Shown piece by piece: positions 14,558-23,824 of a DNA stretch of 30,402 nucleotides; position 1 is the first letter of the stretch, and every line of letters begins with the position of its first letter. A program made the position numbers and the translations under genes. The DNA is taken from NCBI GenBank assembly GCA_910586095.1, contig CAJUHQ010000031.1, forward strand, positions 1-30,402, given 5' to 3'. The notes beneath the pieces are model-generated. The model was not told the origin of the DNA. It saw only the letters and a program-made list of their open reading frames with translations, and made no database searches. The stretch comes from an uncultured Lachnospiraceae bacterium. GTDB taxonomy: Bacteria > Bacillota > Clostridia > Lachnospirales > Lachnospiraceae.

Positions 14558-14932
14558 ATGAATTTAATAATAAATCACACATCCATGCAACCTATATATG
14601 AGCAGATTGTTGGACAGATCAAAGAAAAAATTATGCATGGAGAACTTTTGGAGGAAACTATGTTGCCGTCAGTGCGAACGCTGGCTAAGGAACTAAAGGT
14701 GAGCGCACTTACCGTGAAGAAGGCGTACGATCAACTTGAAGTGGAAGGTTTTATTGTCACAGTGCATGGCAAAGGGAGTTTTGTAGCCTGCGCAGGGCAA
14801 GAACAAATGCTTGAGGAGAAGAAAAAAGAAGTGGAGGCAGAATTTGAACAGACGATAAGAAAGGCGAAAAGTTGTGGTATGGAAGACACAGAGATTCGCG
14901 AGTTGTTTGAGATTGTGTTAGAAGAACTTTAA
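14558..14932 (+). CDS. GntR-family regulator, YtrA subfamily
   Basis: 124 residues, the short YtrA type. The winged helix-turn-helix spans about residues 10-75 (PIYEQIVGQIKEKIMHGEL, LPSVRTLAKELKVSALTVKKAYDQLEVEGFI, then the wing GKGSFVA). A short helical dimerisation tail follows, with no ligand-binding domain. YtrA-type regulators usually repress their own operon, which encodes an ABC transporter. That fits here: an ATPase gene starts 43 bases downstream, then a permease gene. The strong promoter at 14364-14392 with ACAGT/ACTGT repeats lies about 165 bases upstream. A weak AGGGTG precedes the start. Confidence 0.92.
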   Translation: MNLIINHTSMQPIYEQIVGQIKEKIMHGELLEETMLPSVRTLAKELKVSALTVKKAYDQLEVEGFIVTVHGKGSFVACAGQEQMLEEKKKEVEAEFEQTIRKAKSCGMEDTEIRELFEIVLEEL

Positions 14933-14975
14933 GAATGTAATATAGAGGATTGATGAGTGTAGGAGGATAGTGAAG

Positions 14976-15812
14976 ATGATAAAGTTGACTAATGTAAAAA
15001 AACAGTATAAGCAATTTTGTCTGGATTGTTCCATGGAAGTACAAACTGGGCAGATTACAGGTTTGATTGGGAGAAATGGAGCTGGAAAGAGTACGCTATT
15101 TAAAGCAGCACTTGGATTACTTGAGATCGATGGTGGAAAAGTAGAAGTGTTAGGCAAGGATATTGGTACAATCACAGCAAAGGATAGAGAACAAATAGGA
15201 GTGGTGTTTGCCGATTCGGGATTTAGTGGATATCTTTGTATCAATGATGTGATTGCAATGTTGAGCGCATGGTATACTACTTTTTCGGCGGAACGTTTTA
15301 AGGAGAGCTGTCAGAAGATGGAACTTCCTCTCAACAAAAAAATTAAAGAATTTTCCACAGGTATGAAACGAAAACTTCAGATATTGGCAGCGATTTCGCA
15401 CAATGCCAAGCTATTGATATTAGATGAACCAACGGCGGGACTAGATGTGGTTGCGAGAAATGAGCTATTGGAAATGTTACGTGTCTATATGGAAGATGGA
15501 CAGAAAAGTATTGTTATTAGTTCTCATATTTCTAGTGATTTAGAGGGGTTATGTGATGAAGTGTATATGATAGAGGCAGGCAAGATGATTCTTCACGAAG
15601 ATACAGATGTTCTTTTGGATGAGTATGGATTGATTAAGGCGACGCCAGAACAATATGAAAGGTTGGATAAGTCTTATATTATAAAGGATAAGAAAGAGCG
15701 TTTTGGTTACAGTTGTCTCACAAATTGCAGACAATTTTACCAGGAAAATTATCCAGGCTTAGTTGTGGAACTAGGTAGTATTGACGAGGTAATTGAGATG
15801 ATGTCAGTATAA
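14976..15812 (+). CDS. ABC transporter ATP-binding protein
   Basis: 278 residues from ATG 14976, chosen because AGGAGG (14961-14966) is nine bases upstream; GTG 14970 is too close. Walker A GRNGAGKST occupies residues 32-40. The signature region reads FSTGMKRKL (the usual LSGG is altered to FSTG, common in this ABC-2 subgroup). Walker B is LLILDEPTAGLD, with the switch His in ISSHISSDLE. The C-terminal ~70 residues are a divergent tail. It pairs with the downstream ABC-2 permease and the upstream YtrA-type regulator. Such systems often act in envelope-antibiotic or peptide defence; the substrate cannot be read from sequence. Confidence 0.93.
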   Translation: MIKLTNVKKQYKQFCLDCSMEVQTGQITGLIGRNGAGKSTLFKAALGLLEIDGGKVEVLGKDIGTITAKDREQIGVVFADSGFSGYLCINDVIAMLSAWYTTFSAERFKESCQKMELPLNKKIKEFSTGMKRKLQILAAISHNAKLLILDEPTAGLDVVARNELLEMLRVYMEDGQKSIVISSHISSDLEGLCDEVYMIEAGKMILHEDTDVLLDEYGLIKATPEQYERLDKSYIIKDKKERFGYSCLTNCRQFYQENYPGLVVELGSIDEVIEMMSV

Positions 15813-15906
15813 AAAGTCTGTTATGAGGATTTTTGTACAAGAGGATAGTTTCTAAAAGAGCAAAAAGGTTGTCATTTACAGATTAGAAAGGGATAGGGGG
15901 ATTAAA

Positions 15907-16578
15907 ATGAATAGAGCGATAAAAGGATTGATGATAAAGGATTTGAGACTATTGAAGAATCAGAAGCAATTTTTTGTGGTGGTGATTGGATTAACGATTT
16001 TTCTAGTCGTATCAATGCATGTAGATTTAGCATTTAGTATAGGATATATTACTATGATGTTTACATTTTTTACATTAAGTACGCTAACATATGATGAATA
16101 TGAAAATGGTGCGACTTATTTGTTTACATTACCAATCACACGAAAAGACTATGTACGTGAAAAGTATCTGTTTGGTTTTTGGGTAGGAACAGTTTCATGT
16201 TCCTTAACAAGTTTGATAATTTATATTGTTGATATTGTCACAAAGAATGAAATAGATGCAAAATCCTATTTAGTGGGAATAGGGGCAGTTTTAGTGATGG
16301 CATGGCTGCTTTTGGCAGTAGAAATTCCTGTACAACTTAAGTTTGGACACGATAAAGGAAAAATGGCTAGCATGGTTTCGTTAGTGTTGATCGTACTTAT
16401 TGTAATCTTTCTCAAATCAATTGCCCAACTAGCAGGAATGGAATTGGCAAATGTAATAGAAAGGATTGCGGGCTTAGATATCAAAGTGATTGCGCTAATA
16501 GCCATAGGAGGAATTATAGTGATATTGTACACATCCTATCGCATTTCGTTGTGGATTGTGCAGAAGAGACAATTTTAA
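15907..16578 (+). CDS. ABC-2 type transporter permease
   Basis: 223 residues, start ATG 15907 after AGGGGG. About six hydrophobic segments are visible: 22-37, 42-62, 93-110, 121-143, 155-172 and 192-213. The motif LSTLTYDEYENGATYLFTLPITRKDYV lies between the second and third, which is characteristic of small ABC-2 permeases (ABC2_membrane_5-like). It is presumably the membrane partner of the ATPase encoded 94 bases upstream, as a homodimeric exporter. No separate substrate-binding protein is present, consistent with export. Confidence 0.88.
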   Translation: MNRAIKGLMIKDLRLLKNQKQFFVVVIGLTIFLVVSMHVDLAFSIGYITMMFTFFTLSTLTYDEYENGATYLFTLPITRKDYVREKYLFGFWVGTVSCSLTSLIIYIVDIVTKNEIDAKSYLVGIGAVLVMAWLLLAVEIPVQLKFGHDKGKMASMVSLVLIVLIVIFLKSIAQLAGMELANVIERIAGLDIKVIALIAIGGIIVILYTSYRISLWIVQKRQF

Positions 16579-16598
16579 AAATAGAAATTTCACAAAAA

Positions 16599-16625
16599 TA
16601 AGGAAGCGCCAAAAACGCTTCCTTA
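16599..16625 (-). terminator. Terminator of the chemoreceptor gene
   Basis: TAAGGAAGCG (16599-16608) and CGCTTCCTTA (16616-16625) form a 10-bp stem. On the minus strand it is followed by TTTTTG, so it mainly ends the chemoreceptor transcript. It may also serve the convergent ABC operon. Confidence 0.8.
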
Positions 16626-16635
16626 TAGTTATGTA

Positions 16636-18342
16636 TTAGAATTTTTTCTTTTTTAGATTAAATTGTCCAATAAGATTGTTTAAAATATCTGCCTGTGCAA
16701 ATAACTCTTGGCTAGTTGCTGCGGCCTCCTGTGCAGTTGCAGCATTGCTTTGTACCACCTCTGAGATTTGGTTAATACCTTCTTCAGCCTTTCGCATTGC
16801 CATTGTTGATTCTTCTGTCATAGATTTAAGATTTTTAGAGAAATCTGCAATCTCTTTAATACCATTTACAACAGAATCTAAAGCATCTGCTGCATGTTCT
16901 GCCGCACGGTTTCCTTCTGAGACTTCACGTATAGAGCCCTCAATTAATTCTCTAGTATCGATAGCAGCCTTAGCACTTTGATTTGCTAGAACTCGAATTT
17001 GATCGGCCACAACTGCGAAGCCGCGACCTGACTCACCCGCTCGCGCCGCCTCTATTGATGCATTGAGCGAAAGCAGATTGGTCTGGGATGCGATAGACTC
17101 AATTTCTGTAATAATATCTCCGATTCTAGTGGAAGCAGTGTTGATTCGTTCCATTGCAACCATCATCAGATTCATTTCTTCACGACTATTATCAGCTTCG
17201 TTAGCATAGCGCTGTGCTTTTGTGTATGATTCGTCTGCATTTTGTGAACTCTTTTCCATTGTAGCAGTAATATCAGAAATTGTAGTGTGCAATTCCATAA
17301 TGGCATTGGTTTGTTCGGTTGCGCCTTCGGCAAGTCCCTGTGAAGCATCTGCTAGATCACTAGAGCCAATGGACACTTGATTGGAAACTTCTCCAATAGA
17401 CAAAAGAGTATCTGTTGCTTGATCCCGAAGGCTGCGCATAGATTCATATAGTTTCTTAAAATCTCCGGTGTATCTTTGAGCACATTGTGAGCTGACATCA
17501 TAGTTACCGTTAGCCATCTTGCCTAGTAAGACGCCAATATCATCAATAATGACATTTAAGTTTGCTGCCATCTCTGCAGCATCCTGTTCGATATCCTCCA
17601 CCTCGTCGCCTGTTACAATGCTGGGGAAAGGAGAAGAAAGATCACCTGTCGCAAATGTTTTCATTCTCGTTCCCAATTGATTCAGAGGAGAAGCAATTCC
17701 GATTGCAATGCCCTTTCCGACTTTACCAGATAAGACTATGGAGATAAGAATAGTCACAATAATCACCAAAGACAAAAGTAACTCCATAATGGTGAGTGTG
17801 GAAGCGATAGAATTTCCCTCGTTTACTTTTACTTCCAAAAGGCTTTCCAATTGACTGTAAATGCTATTGTAGATACCTGCAAGTTCACTAAGTGCAATAT
17901 CTTGTGCTTGTTTGCACAATTCACGATCAGTGGTAGCACCAAGCTCCATAATCTCTGTATCGATTACCCAATAGTCGTCAAGCTGCGCTTTGATTGCATT
18001 GTATGTTTTTTTACCGTCTTCAGACACGATAGTGTTTTGGATGTTTGCAAAGTATTGTTCAAAACGAATCCTACCTTCCTCATGTTGCTTTACAACGGTG
18101 GCAATTGCATCTGCATCATCATAACCAATCGCAGCTCTCAAAGAAGAACGCAGATCTGCAAATTCAAACATTGCTTTTCCGATATCACCTTGAGCAAATC
18201 CAAAATTGCGAAGTGCATAAGAATATCTGCTTGAGATGATGATGAGAGCAATTAAGGCTAATACTGCTACAGCGGCTGTAATTGCAGAGACCTTAAAAAA
18301 GGATCGGGTGAGCTTTTGCTCTATGCTATTTTTTTCGTTCAT
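16636..18342 (-). CDS. Methyl-accepting chemotaxis protein
   Basis: 568 residues. TM1 is at about 17-36. An extracytoplasmic four-helix-bundle-like sensor follows (FGFAQGDIGKAMFEFADLRSS...). TM2 is at about 184-205 (LLLSLVIIVTILISIVL), then a HAMP region (ASPLNQLGTRMKTFATGDLSSP). The cytoplasmic coiled-coil carries the conserved tip ASQTNLLSLNASIEAARAGE and GFAVVADQIRVLA, which contact CheA/CheW. The sensor resembles the 4HB_MCP type; the ligand is unknown. No CheB/CheR-tethering pentapeptide is seen at the C-terminus (FNLKKKKF). AAAGGGAGGA precedes the start codon. It fits with the flagellar genes downstream in signalling to the motor. Confidence 0.95.
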   Translation of the reverse strand: MNEKNSIEQKLTRSFFKVSAITAAVAVLALIALIIISSRYSYALRNFGFAQGDIGKAMFEFADLRSSLRAAIGYDDADAIATVVKQHEEGRIRFEQYFANIQNTIVSEDGKKTYNAIKAQLDDYWVIDTEIMELGATTDRELCKQAQDIALSELAGIYNSIYSQLESLLEVKVNEGNSIASTLTIMELLLSLVIIVTILISIVLSGKVGKGIAIGIASPLNQLGTRMKTFATGDLSSPFPSIVTGDEVEDIEQDAAEMAANLNVIIDDIGVLLGKMANGNYDVSSQCAQRYTGDFKKLYESMRSLRDQATDTLLSIGEVSNQVSIGSSDLADASQGLAEGATEQTNAIMELHTTISDITATMEKSSQNADESYTKAQRYANEADNSREEMNLMMVAMERINTASTRIGDIITEIESIASQTNLLSLNASIEAARAGESGRGFAVVADQIRVLANQSAKAAIDTRELIEGSIREVSEGNRAAEHAADALDSVVNGIKEIADFSKNLKSMTEESTMAMRKAEEGINQISEVVQSNAATAQEAAATSQELFAQADILNNLIGQFNLKKKKF

Positions 18343-18668
18343 GACAGAATCCTCCCTTTAGTAATAAAACATACAAAGCCATTTAGGCTTTCTGTTCTAC
18401 CTAGTACTATAGCAATATTAACAATTGTAAAATGAGTTTAGAAGTTAAGTATTATTATGCATTGTAATATTGCACCTTCTTTTATTGTACCAAATTATGC
18501 AAATTTTCCAAGACGTTTTAATAAGAATTTACATTTTTGTTTATTTTTTCTAAAAATAACTTGTATAATTTTAAGGTTTATATAATTTTGCTAAAATAAT
18601 TATAGAAAAAGTATAAATAAAAGGTTATATTGTATTTAAATTTGTACGTTATACGTGTATACAAAATA

Positions 18669-18696
18669 TTGACAGATGAAAATTATGTGGTATAGT
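18669..18696 (+). promoter_or_regulatory. Promoter of the aminotransferase gene
   Basis: TTGACA (18669-18674) and TATAGT (18691-18696) are separated by 16 bases. The rest of the 446-bp gap 18343-18788 is very AT-rich and holds no visible gene; it must also contain the minus-strand chemoreceptor promoter, which I could not place. An inverted repeat AAAGCC/GGCTTT lies at about 18375-18391. Confidence 0.75.
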
Positions 18697-18788
18697 ATGA
18701 AAGGAACTATTGAGAACAAATAAAAGAGTGGTGTTGGTGGTGGCAAAACCGCAAACGATCATGCATAGGAAGATGGAGGTTATGAGAC

Positions 18789-20078
18789 ATGAAAGCGTAC
18801 AAGGATTTGAGCCGCGAAGAACTTCAGGAACTTCAGACAAAGCTTCAGGCAGAATATGACAAGTTAAAGCAAGCAGGCATAAAACTCGATATGTCACGCG
18901 GAAAGCCAGGTTCAGATCAGTTAGATCTGTCGTCTCCTATGCTGGATTTGCTAAACAGTACGTCATCATTTAGAGGGGTTAACGACTTAGATATCAGGAA
19001 TTATGGGTTACTTGATGGAATCGCAGAAGCCAAGGAGCTATTTGCAGAGTTGATGGAGTGTACACCAGATCATGTGATGGTCTGCGGAAATTCAAGCTTA
19101 AGTATTATGTATGACTTGATTACGAGAGCGATGACACATGGGATTGGAGGCAATACACCCTGGTGTAAGCTCGAGCATGTAAAATTTCTGTGTCCTGTGC
19201 CAGGATATGATAGACATTTTGCTATCACAGAGCATTTTGGAATTGAAATGATTTCCATTCCAATGGATGAGAATGGTCCAGACATGGATCTTGTGGAGCA
19301 GTATGTCAATCACGATCCTATGGTAAAGGGAATTTGGAATGTACCAAAGTACACAAATCCTGCTGGTATTGTCTATTCGGATGAGGTTGTGAGACGGTTT
19401 GCACGTTTGAAGCCTGCTGCACCAGACTTTAGGATCTTTTGGGACAATGCCTATGTGATTCATGATTTGTATCCAGATAATAAAGGAAAATTGCTCAATA
19501 TTGTGGAGGAGTGCGAGAAGGCAGGAAATCCAGATATGTACTATGAATTGTGCTCTACATCCAAGGTGACTTTTCCAGGTTCTGGTGTGGCGGCTCTGAT
19601 TACATCTCCTGCAAATGTTGAAGAGACTAAGAAACTAATGTCTTGGCAGACAATCGGATATGATAAAGTAAATCAGATGCGCCATGTATTGTATTTTAAG
19701 AATGTGGCAGGGATGCGCGCACATATGGAGAAACATGCAGATATTTTGAGGCCGAAATTTGAGGCGGTACTCAACTGTTTGGAGAAGGAATTGGGTGGTC
19801 TGGAAATTGGAAGCTGGATCAAGCCGTTGGGCGGCTACTTTATTGCATTTGATACGCTAGAAGGTTGTGCAAAACGCGTGGTAGGTTTATGTAAGGATGC
19901 CGGAGTGATAATGACTCCTGCGGGTTCTACCTATCCATATAAAAATGATCCATCTGATACAAGTATTCGTATTGCGCCTACTTATCCTACAGCAGATGAG
20001 CTTAAGCAGGCTTGTGAAGTGTTTGTTTTATGTGTTAAGCTTGCATCTGTTGAAAAATATTTGGCATCTGCAAATTAG
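18789..20078 (+). CDS. PLP-dependent aminotransferase, class I/II (aspartate aminotransferase-like)
   Basis: 429 residues, start ATG 18789 with GGAGG ten bases upstream. The fold-type I features are present: N-terminal MSRGKPGSDQLDLS, the cofactor loop GNSSLSIMYDL, IWNVPKYTNPAGIVYS, FWDNAYVIHDL (Asp and Tyr contacts to PLP), and the Schiff-base Lys259 in CSTSKVTFPGSG. The length and the N-terminal LSREELQELQ helix fit the atypical aspartate aminotransferase family (PF12897-type) found in Firmicutes and Actinobacteria rather than classical AspC. It probably transfers an amino group between Asp and 2-oxoglutarate; the exact substrate is not readable. Stop codon is TAG. Confidence 0.9.
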   Translation: MKAYKDLSREELQELQTKLQAEYDKLKQAGIKLDMSRGKPGSDQLDLSSPMLDLLNSTSSFRGVNDLDIRNYGLLDGIAEAKELFAELMECTPDHVMVCGNSSLSIMYDLITRAMTHGIGGNTPWCKLEHVKFLCPVPGYDRHFAITEHFGIEMISIPMDENGPDMDLVEQYVNHDPMVKGIWNVPKYTNPAGIVYSDEVVRRFARLKPAAPDFRIFWDNAYVIHDLYPDNKGKLLNIVEECEKAGNPDMYYELCSTSKVTFPGSGVAALITSPANVEETKKLMSWQTIGYDKVNQMRHVLYFKNVAGMRAHMEKHADILRPKFEAVLNCLEKELGGLEIGSWIKPLGGYFIAFDTLEGCAKRVVGLCKDAGVIMTPAGSTYPYKNDPSDTSIRIAPTYPTADELKQACEVFVLCVKLASVEKYLASAN

Positions 20079-20180
20079 ATAGCAGCATATATTTAGTCTG
20101 ATAGAAATTTACAATTACAAAGTAGTCTTACAAAGTAAAGAGTTTCATACAACAGCAAAATGCATGTTGCAGATTGCATA

Positions 20181-20231
20181 AAGGGGATTTTCCAACCTTA
20201 TATATTTATATGGTTAGAAAACCCTTTTTTT
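20181..20231 (+). terminator. Terminator of the aminotransferase gene
   Basis: AAGGGGATTTTCCAACC (20181-20197) pairs imperfectly with GGTTAGAAAACCCTT (20212-20226), followed by further Ts. The remaining 220 bases to the next gene show no ORF. A TATAAT-like box occurs near 20314, but no well-spaced -35 was found. Confidence 0.7.
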
Positions 20232-20454
20232 ACTGCGCTTTTTTGAGATGCACTCTAAAGTTTTTAGAAAAACCCTCCGACATATATCATATAAAAAGGA
20301 ACTATTCAGCTATAATATAAAAAATTTAGCAAATTTGAGATGGAGATCAAATTCGTGGGCTGAGAAAGGAGTATTGGTTACAAAAGTAGGAAGGAAACTG
20401 ATTGCAAATTTTGTAATATAATAAGGATATAATAGGGCTGAAAGGAAAGGGTGG

Positions 20455-23400
20455 ATGCGTATGAATATTACCATCGATACACAGTTTTCCACTTCTGGTC
20501 CAGAGAACGTTACAACTACATATAAGCCAGCCACCAACACACAGGATACAGGGAATGTATCGGGGAGTGGTTATATACTAGGCATCGCTGATAAAGTTAT
20601 GGATAACGAAGCATATACAGGTCATGGAATGACCGCGGATGATATTATGCAACAAGCGGCAAACGCAAATGTTAGTGTCCAAAAAGACTTTATGATAGTG
20701 ATGTCTAGTTGCGTTTCAGGGGAAGATCTTCAAAGGATGCAGGAAGAGGGATTTCGACCTGGAAGCACAGATGTAGAAACATATGTCAATATTGTAGATA
20801 AAATCAAAGTAACGTTAGCACGGGCAGGAGTGGAAATTGCAGGATATAATGATGATCTAGATGTAGAAAAGATTGAACAGATCACAGGAAATAAGGCGAG
20901 TGCCAATGCGCTAGCTAATGAGCTTTCACAAGCATTACAAGAAAAAGACCTACCTGTCACAGATGAAAATGCAACAGAGCTTGCGAAGGCAATTATAGAG
21001 GCATCTAGTATTGAAGGACTCTCTGAGGACGCTATCAAATATCTGATTGTCAATCAAAAAGAACTAACGATTGATAACATCTATAAGGCACAATATTCTA
21101 GTGCTGCTACGCTTCGGCAATCACAAGGATATTACAGTGAAGGCGTCGGAAGTTACGGAAAATATTATTCTAGAAAAGCAGATGCGATTCATTGGGATAA
21201 CCTAAAAGGACAGTTAGAGGCAGTAGTCAAACAGGCGGGACTTGATACCAATGATGCTGATAAAGCACAGGCGCTTGAGACAGCAAAATGGCTAGTGGAA
21301 TCAGGAATCGAGTTAAACGTAGAAAATGTAACAAAAGCAATGCAACTTAAAGAATTGTCTTTTCCTATGAATCAGCAAAAGATTGTCACGATGTGCGTGA
21401 CGGCAATGGAAAATGGCAAATCTCCGACTAAGGCTAATATGGCAGGAGAGATGTCAATTGCTCAGCAAGCACAAGAGATTGTAGAGGAAGTAGAAAGCAT
21501 AACTGACGAGGCGATTCACACAGTTGTAGAGTCAAAAGAAGCATTAACTATCAAGAATTTGACAGCAGCTCAAAAACAGATTGATGAGCAGTCTCAAGCT
21601 AGTACACATACTTCTCAAGCACAGTCGGAAGTTGCATCTTTCAATCAGGAAACAACGATTCCTTCTGAGGTGGAATCGGCTGCATTGCGGGAGGCACAAG
21701 CCAAAAGACAATTAGAAGAAATACGATTGATGATGACACAAGAGGCGAATCGACATCTGCTCAAGGCAGGTATTTCTATAGATACAACAGAGTTATCAAA
21801 ATTAGTAGATGCGTTGAGAACAGCAGAACAAGCAATCAAATCGGCTTTGTTTCGTGCAGATAGTATAGAAGAAAATAATCAGAGAGCTTTGCTTTATGAA
21901 GAGACTCTGACAAAGACAAAAGAGCTTGCAGGTATGCCAGCAGCAGTTCTTGGAAAAATAGCATCGAGTGCTTCAACCTACACCATTGCGCGAATTCATG
22001 AGGAGGGCAAAGCTCTTCAGAATGAACAACAAGATCCAGGAACGCAACAACAGCCAAACCAAGGTCAACAAAAGCAGGCATCAGATGCATACGAAACACT
22101 TATGACCGCGCCGCGCAAGGATTTAGGCGATAAGATTAGCAAAGCATTTCAAAATGTGGATGATATTCTTAAAGATATGAAATTAGAGACTAGCGAAGCA
22201 AACAGGCGCGCAGTGCGAATTTTAGGATATAATAGTATGGAGATTACACAGGAGAATATCCATGCTGTAAAAAAGGCAGATAGTCAAGTACAAGAAGTGA
22301 TAGGTAAAATGACACCTGCGGTTACTTTGCAGATGATTCGTGAACAAAAAAATCCGTTGGAAATGACGATGCAGGAGTTAGAAGCCTATTTGAACGATCA
22401 AGATACAAAGGCAGTAGATGATACTGAAAAATATGCAAAATTTTTGCAAAAGCTAGACAGAACAAATGCCATAAGTCAACAAGAGCGCGAGGCTTATATT
22501 GGCATATATAGAATGTTTAGACAGATTGAGAAGTCGGACGGAGCAGTGATTGGCAATATTGTCTCCACAGGTGCACAGATGAATTTCAAAAATATGCTCT
22601 CTGCGGTGAGGTCAGCAGCCAATAAAAATATGGATGTGCAAGTGGATGATGGATTTGGTGCTCTAGAGAACTTGATTGTAAAAGGTAAGGCTATTGATGA
22701 ACAGATTTATGCAGGATATCAAAATCAGGCAGATCAAGAGCAACAACAAGATGCACATGAGCAAGAAAAATATTATGCACGACTTTCTGGCAAGATCAAT
22801 GATGAACTAGCCGATAAAACAGATGTTCAAAAGCTAAAGGATATTGAGATTGCAGCCGACACAACTATAGAGACATTTGCCGATGCGCTCGACACGACTC
22901 AGATGTCAGCAGACGATCCATTTTTGAAAGAGGAACAGACAAACAATCTACAAAGATTTCGTCAAGATATAGATGAGACAAAACAGATGGATGCGCAGGT
23001 GTTGGATTCCTTGATTGAGTATGGACAGTCTGTCAGTGTAGACAATATGCAGGCGGCTTCTATGCTTTTGTTTGAGCGTGGCTCACTTTTTAGGCAGATC
23101 TATGCAAAAGGTGTACAGACCAGTCAGACACAGGATATAGAGGAAGAGAACGATTTACAAACAGATCAGGAGAGTGGCAGCCAGACCACATTGTCCCAAC
23201 AGACTAGACAGTTTGTAGACAGTCTAAAAGATGCCAATCAGGCGAATCAGGCATATCAAGAGATTGTCAGTGAGGCCAACAAAGCGATTGAGAATATGGT
23301 GTACACAAGTGCCACACCGCAGATTGATCTTAAGGCGGCACAGGCATTATATAAAGGACTTTCCCTTGCTGGCAATCTAGCCAGAGAAGAGAATTATGAG

Positions 23401-23805
23401 GTCCCTATGGAAATCGGAGGGGAGATTACCTCAGTCAATCTTAAAATATACCATAATACATCACAGACTGGAAAGGTAGCAGTGACACTTGACACAGAAA
23501 GCCTTGGAAAGGTAGCAGCAGAATTTGATGTAAAGGCAGACAGAATATCCGGCATGGTAGTATATGACAACAGACAGGAACAGATGCAAATAGAGCAACT
23601 AGGCAAAACGATGCAGGAAGCACTTGCAGCGAACGGACAAAAGCAGGTAAGTATCAGCCTTGTTCACTCTAAATCTGTAGATTTAAATCAATTTGGCCAA
23701 GACAGAGAAGGCGGAAGCGATCAAGATAAGGTTCCAACCGCAATGTTGTACCAGACTGCAAAGACATTCTTGACAGCACTTTGCGCAGTTGGTGCGTGCC
23801 AGTAG
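20455..23805 (+). CDS. Large FliK-like / DUF6240-type flagellar protein
   Basis: 1,116 residues, no signal peptide; mostly helical and Gln/Glu/Lys-rich. A degenerate unit recurs: a helix pair, then a motif like LTIDNIYKAQ (~204), LNVENVTKAM (~285), LTIKNLTAAQ (~365), ITQENIHAVK (~600) and VSVDNMQAAS (~860). This suggests a helical-repeat array of the DUF6240 type. The last ~170 residues resemble the FliK hook-length-control C-terminal domain: EVPMEIGGEITSVNLKIYH, GKVAVTLDTESLGKVAAEF, then MQEALAANG. FliK is exported, measures the hook and switches export specificity. The flagellin gene starts 19 bases after the stop, so they are co-transcribed. ATG 20461 is an alternative start. Confidence 0.75.
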   Translation: MRMNITIDTQFSTSGPENVTTTYKPATNTQDTGNVSGSGYILGIADKVMDNEAYTGHGMTADDIMQQAANANVSVQKDFMIVMSSCVSGEDLQRMQEEGFRPGSTDVETYVNIVDKIKVTLARAGVEIAGYNDDLDVEKIEQITGNKASANALANELSQALQEKDLPVTDENATELAKAIIEASSIEGLSEDAIKYLIVNQKELTIDNIYKAQYSSAATLRQSQGYYSEGVGSYGKYYSRKADAIHWDNLKGQLEAVVKQAGLDTNDADKAQALETAKWLVESGIELNVENVTKAMQLKELSFPMNQQKIVTMCVTAMENGKSPTKANMAGEMSIAQQAQEIVEEVESITDEAIHTVVESKEALTIKNLTAAQKQIDEQSQASTHTSQAQSEVASFNQETTIPSEVESAALREAQAKRQLEEIRLMMTQEANRHLLKAGISIDTTELSKLVDALRTAEQAIKSALFRADSIEENNQRALLYEETLTKTKELAGMPAAVLGKIASSASTYTIARIHEEGKALQNEQQDPGTQQQPNQGQQKQASDAYETLMTAPRKDLGDKISKAFQNVDDILKDMKLETSEANRRAVRILGYNSMEITQENIHAVKKADSQVQEVIGKMTPAVTLQMIREQKNPLEMTMQELEAYLNDQDTKAVDDTEKYAKFLQKLDRTNAISQQEREAYIGIYRMFRQIEKSDGAVIGNIVSTGAQMNFKNMLSAVRSAANKNMDVQVDDGFGALENLIVKGKAIDEQIYAGYQNQADQEQQQDAHEQEKYYARLSGKINDELADKTDVQKLKDIEIAADTTIETFADALDTTQMSADDPFLKEEQTNNLQRFRQDIDETKQMDAQVLDSLIEYGQSVSVDNMQAASMLLFERGSLFRQIYAKGVQTSQTQDIEEENDLQTDQESGSQTTLSQQTRQFVDSLKDANQANQAYQEIVSEANKAIENMVYTSATPQIDLKAAQALYKGLSLAGNLAREENYEVPMEIGGEITSVNLKIYHNTSQTGKVAVTLDTESLGKVAAEFDVKADRISGMVVYDNRQEQMQIEQLGKTMQEALAANGQKQVSISLVHSKSVDLNQFGQDREGGSDQDKVPTAMLYQTAKTFLTALCAVGACQ

Positions 23806-23824
23806 ATACATAGAGGGAGGATAC

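Noticed and set aside
18343..18788. Sigma-28 (flagellar) promoter for the chemoreceptor
   Set aside because: I looked for a TAAA / GCCGATAA-like pair on the minus strand and did not find one at acceptable spacing.
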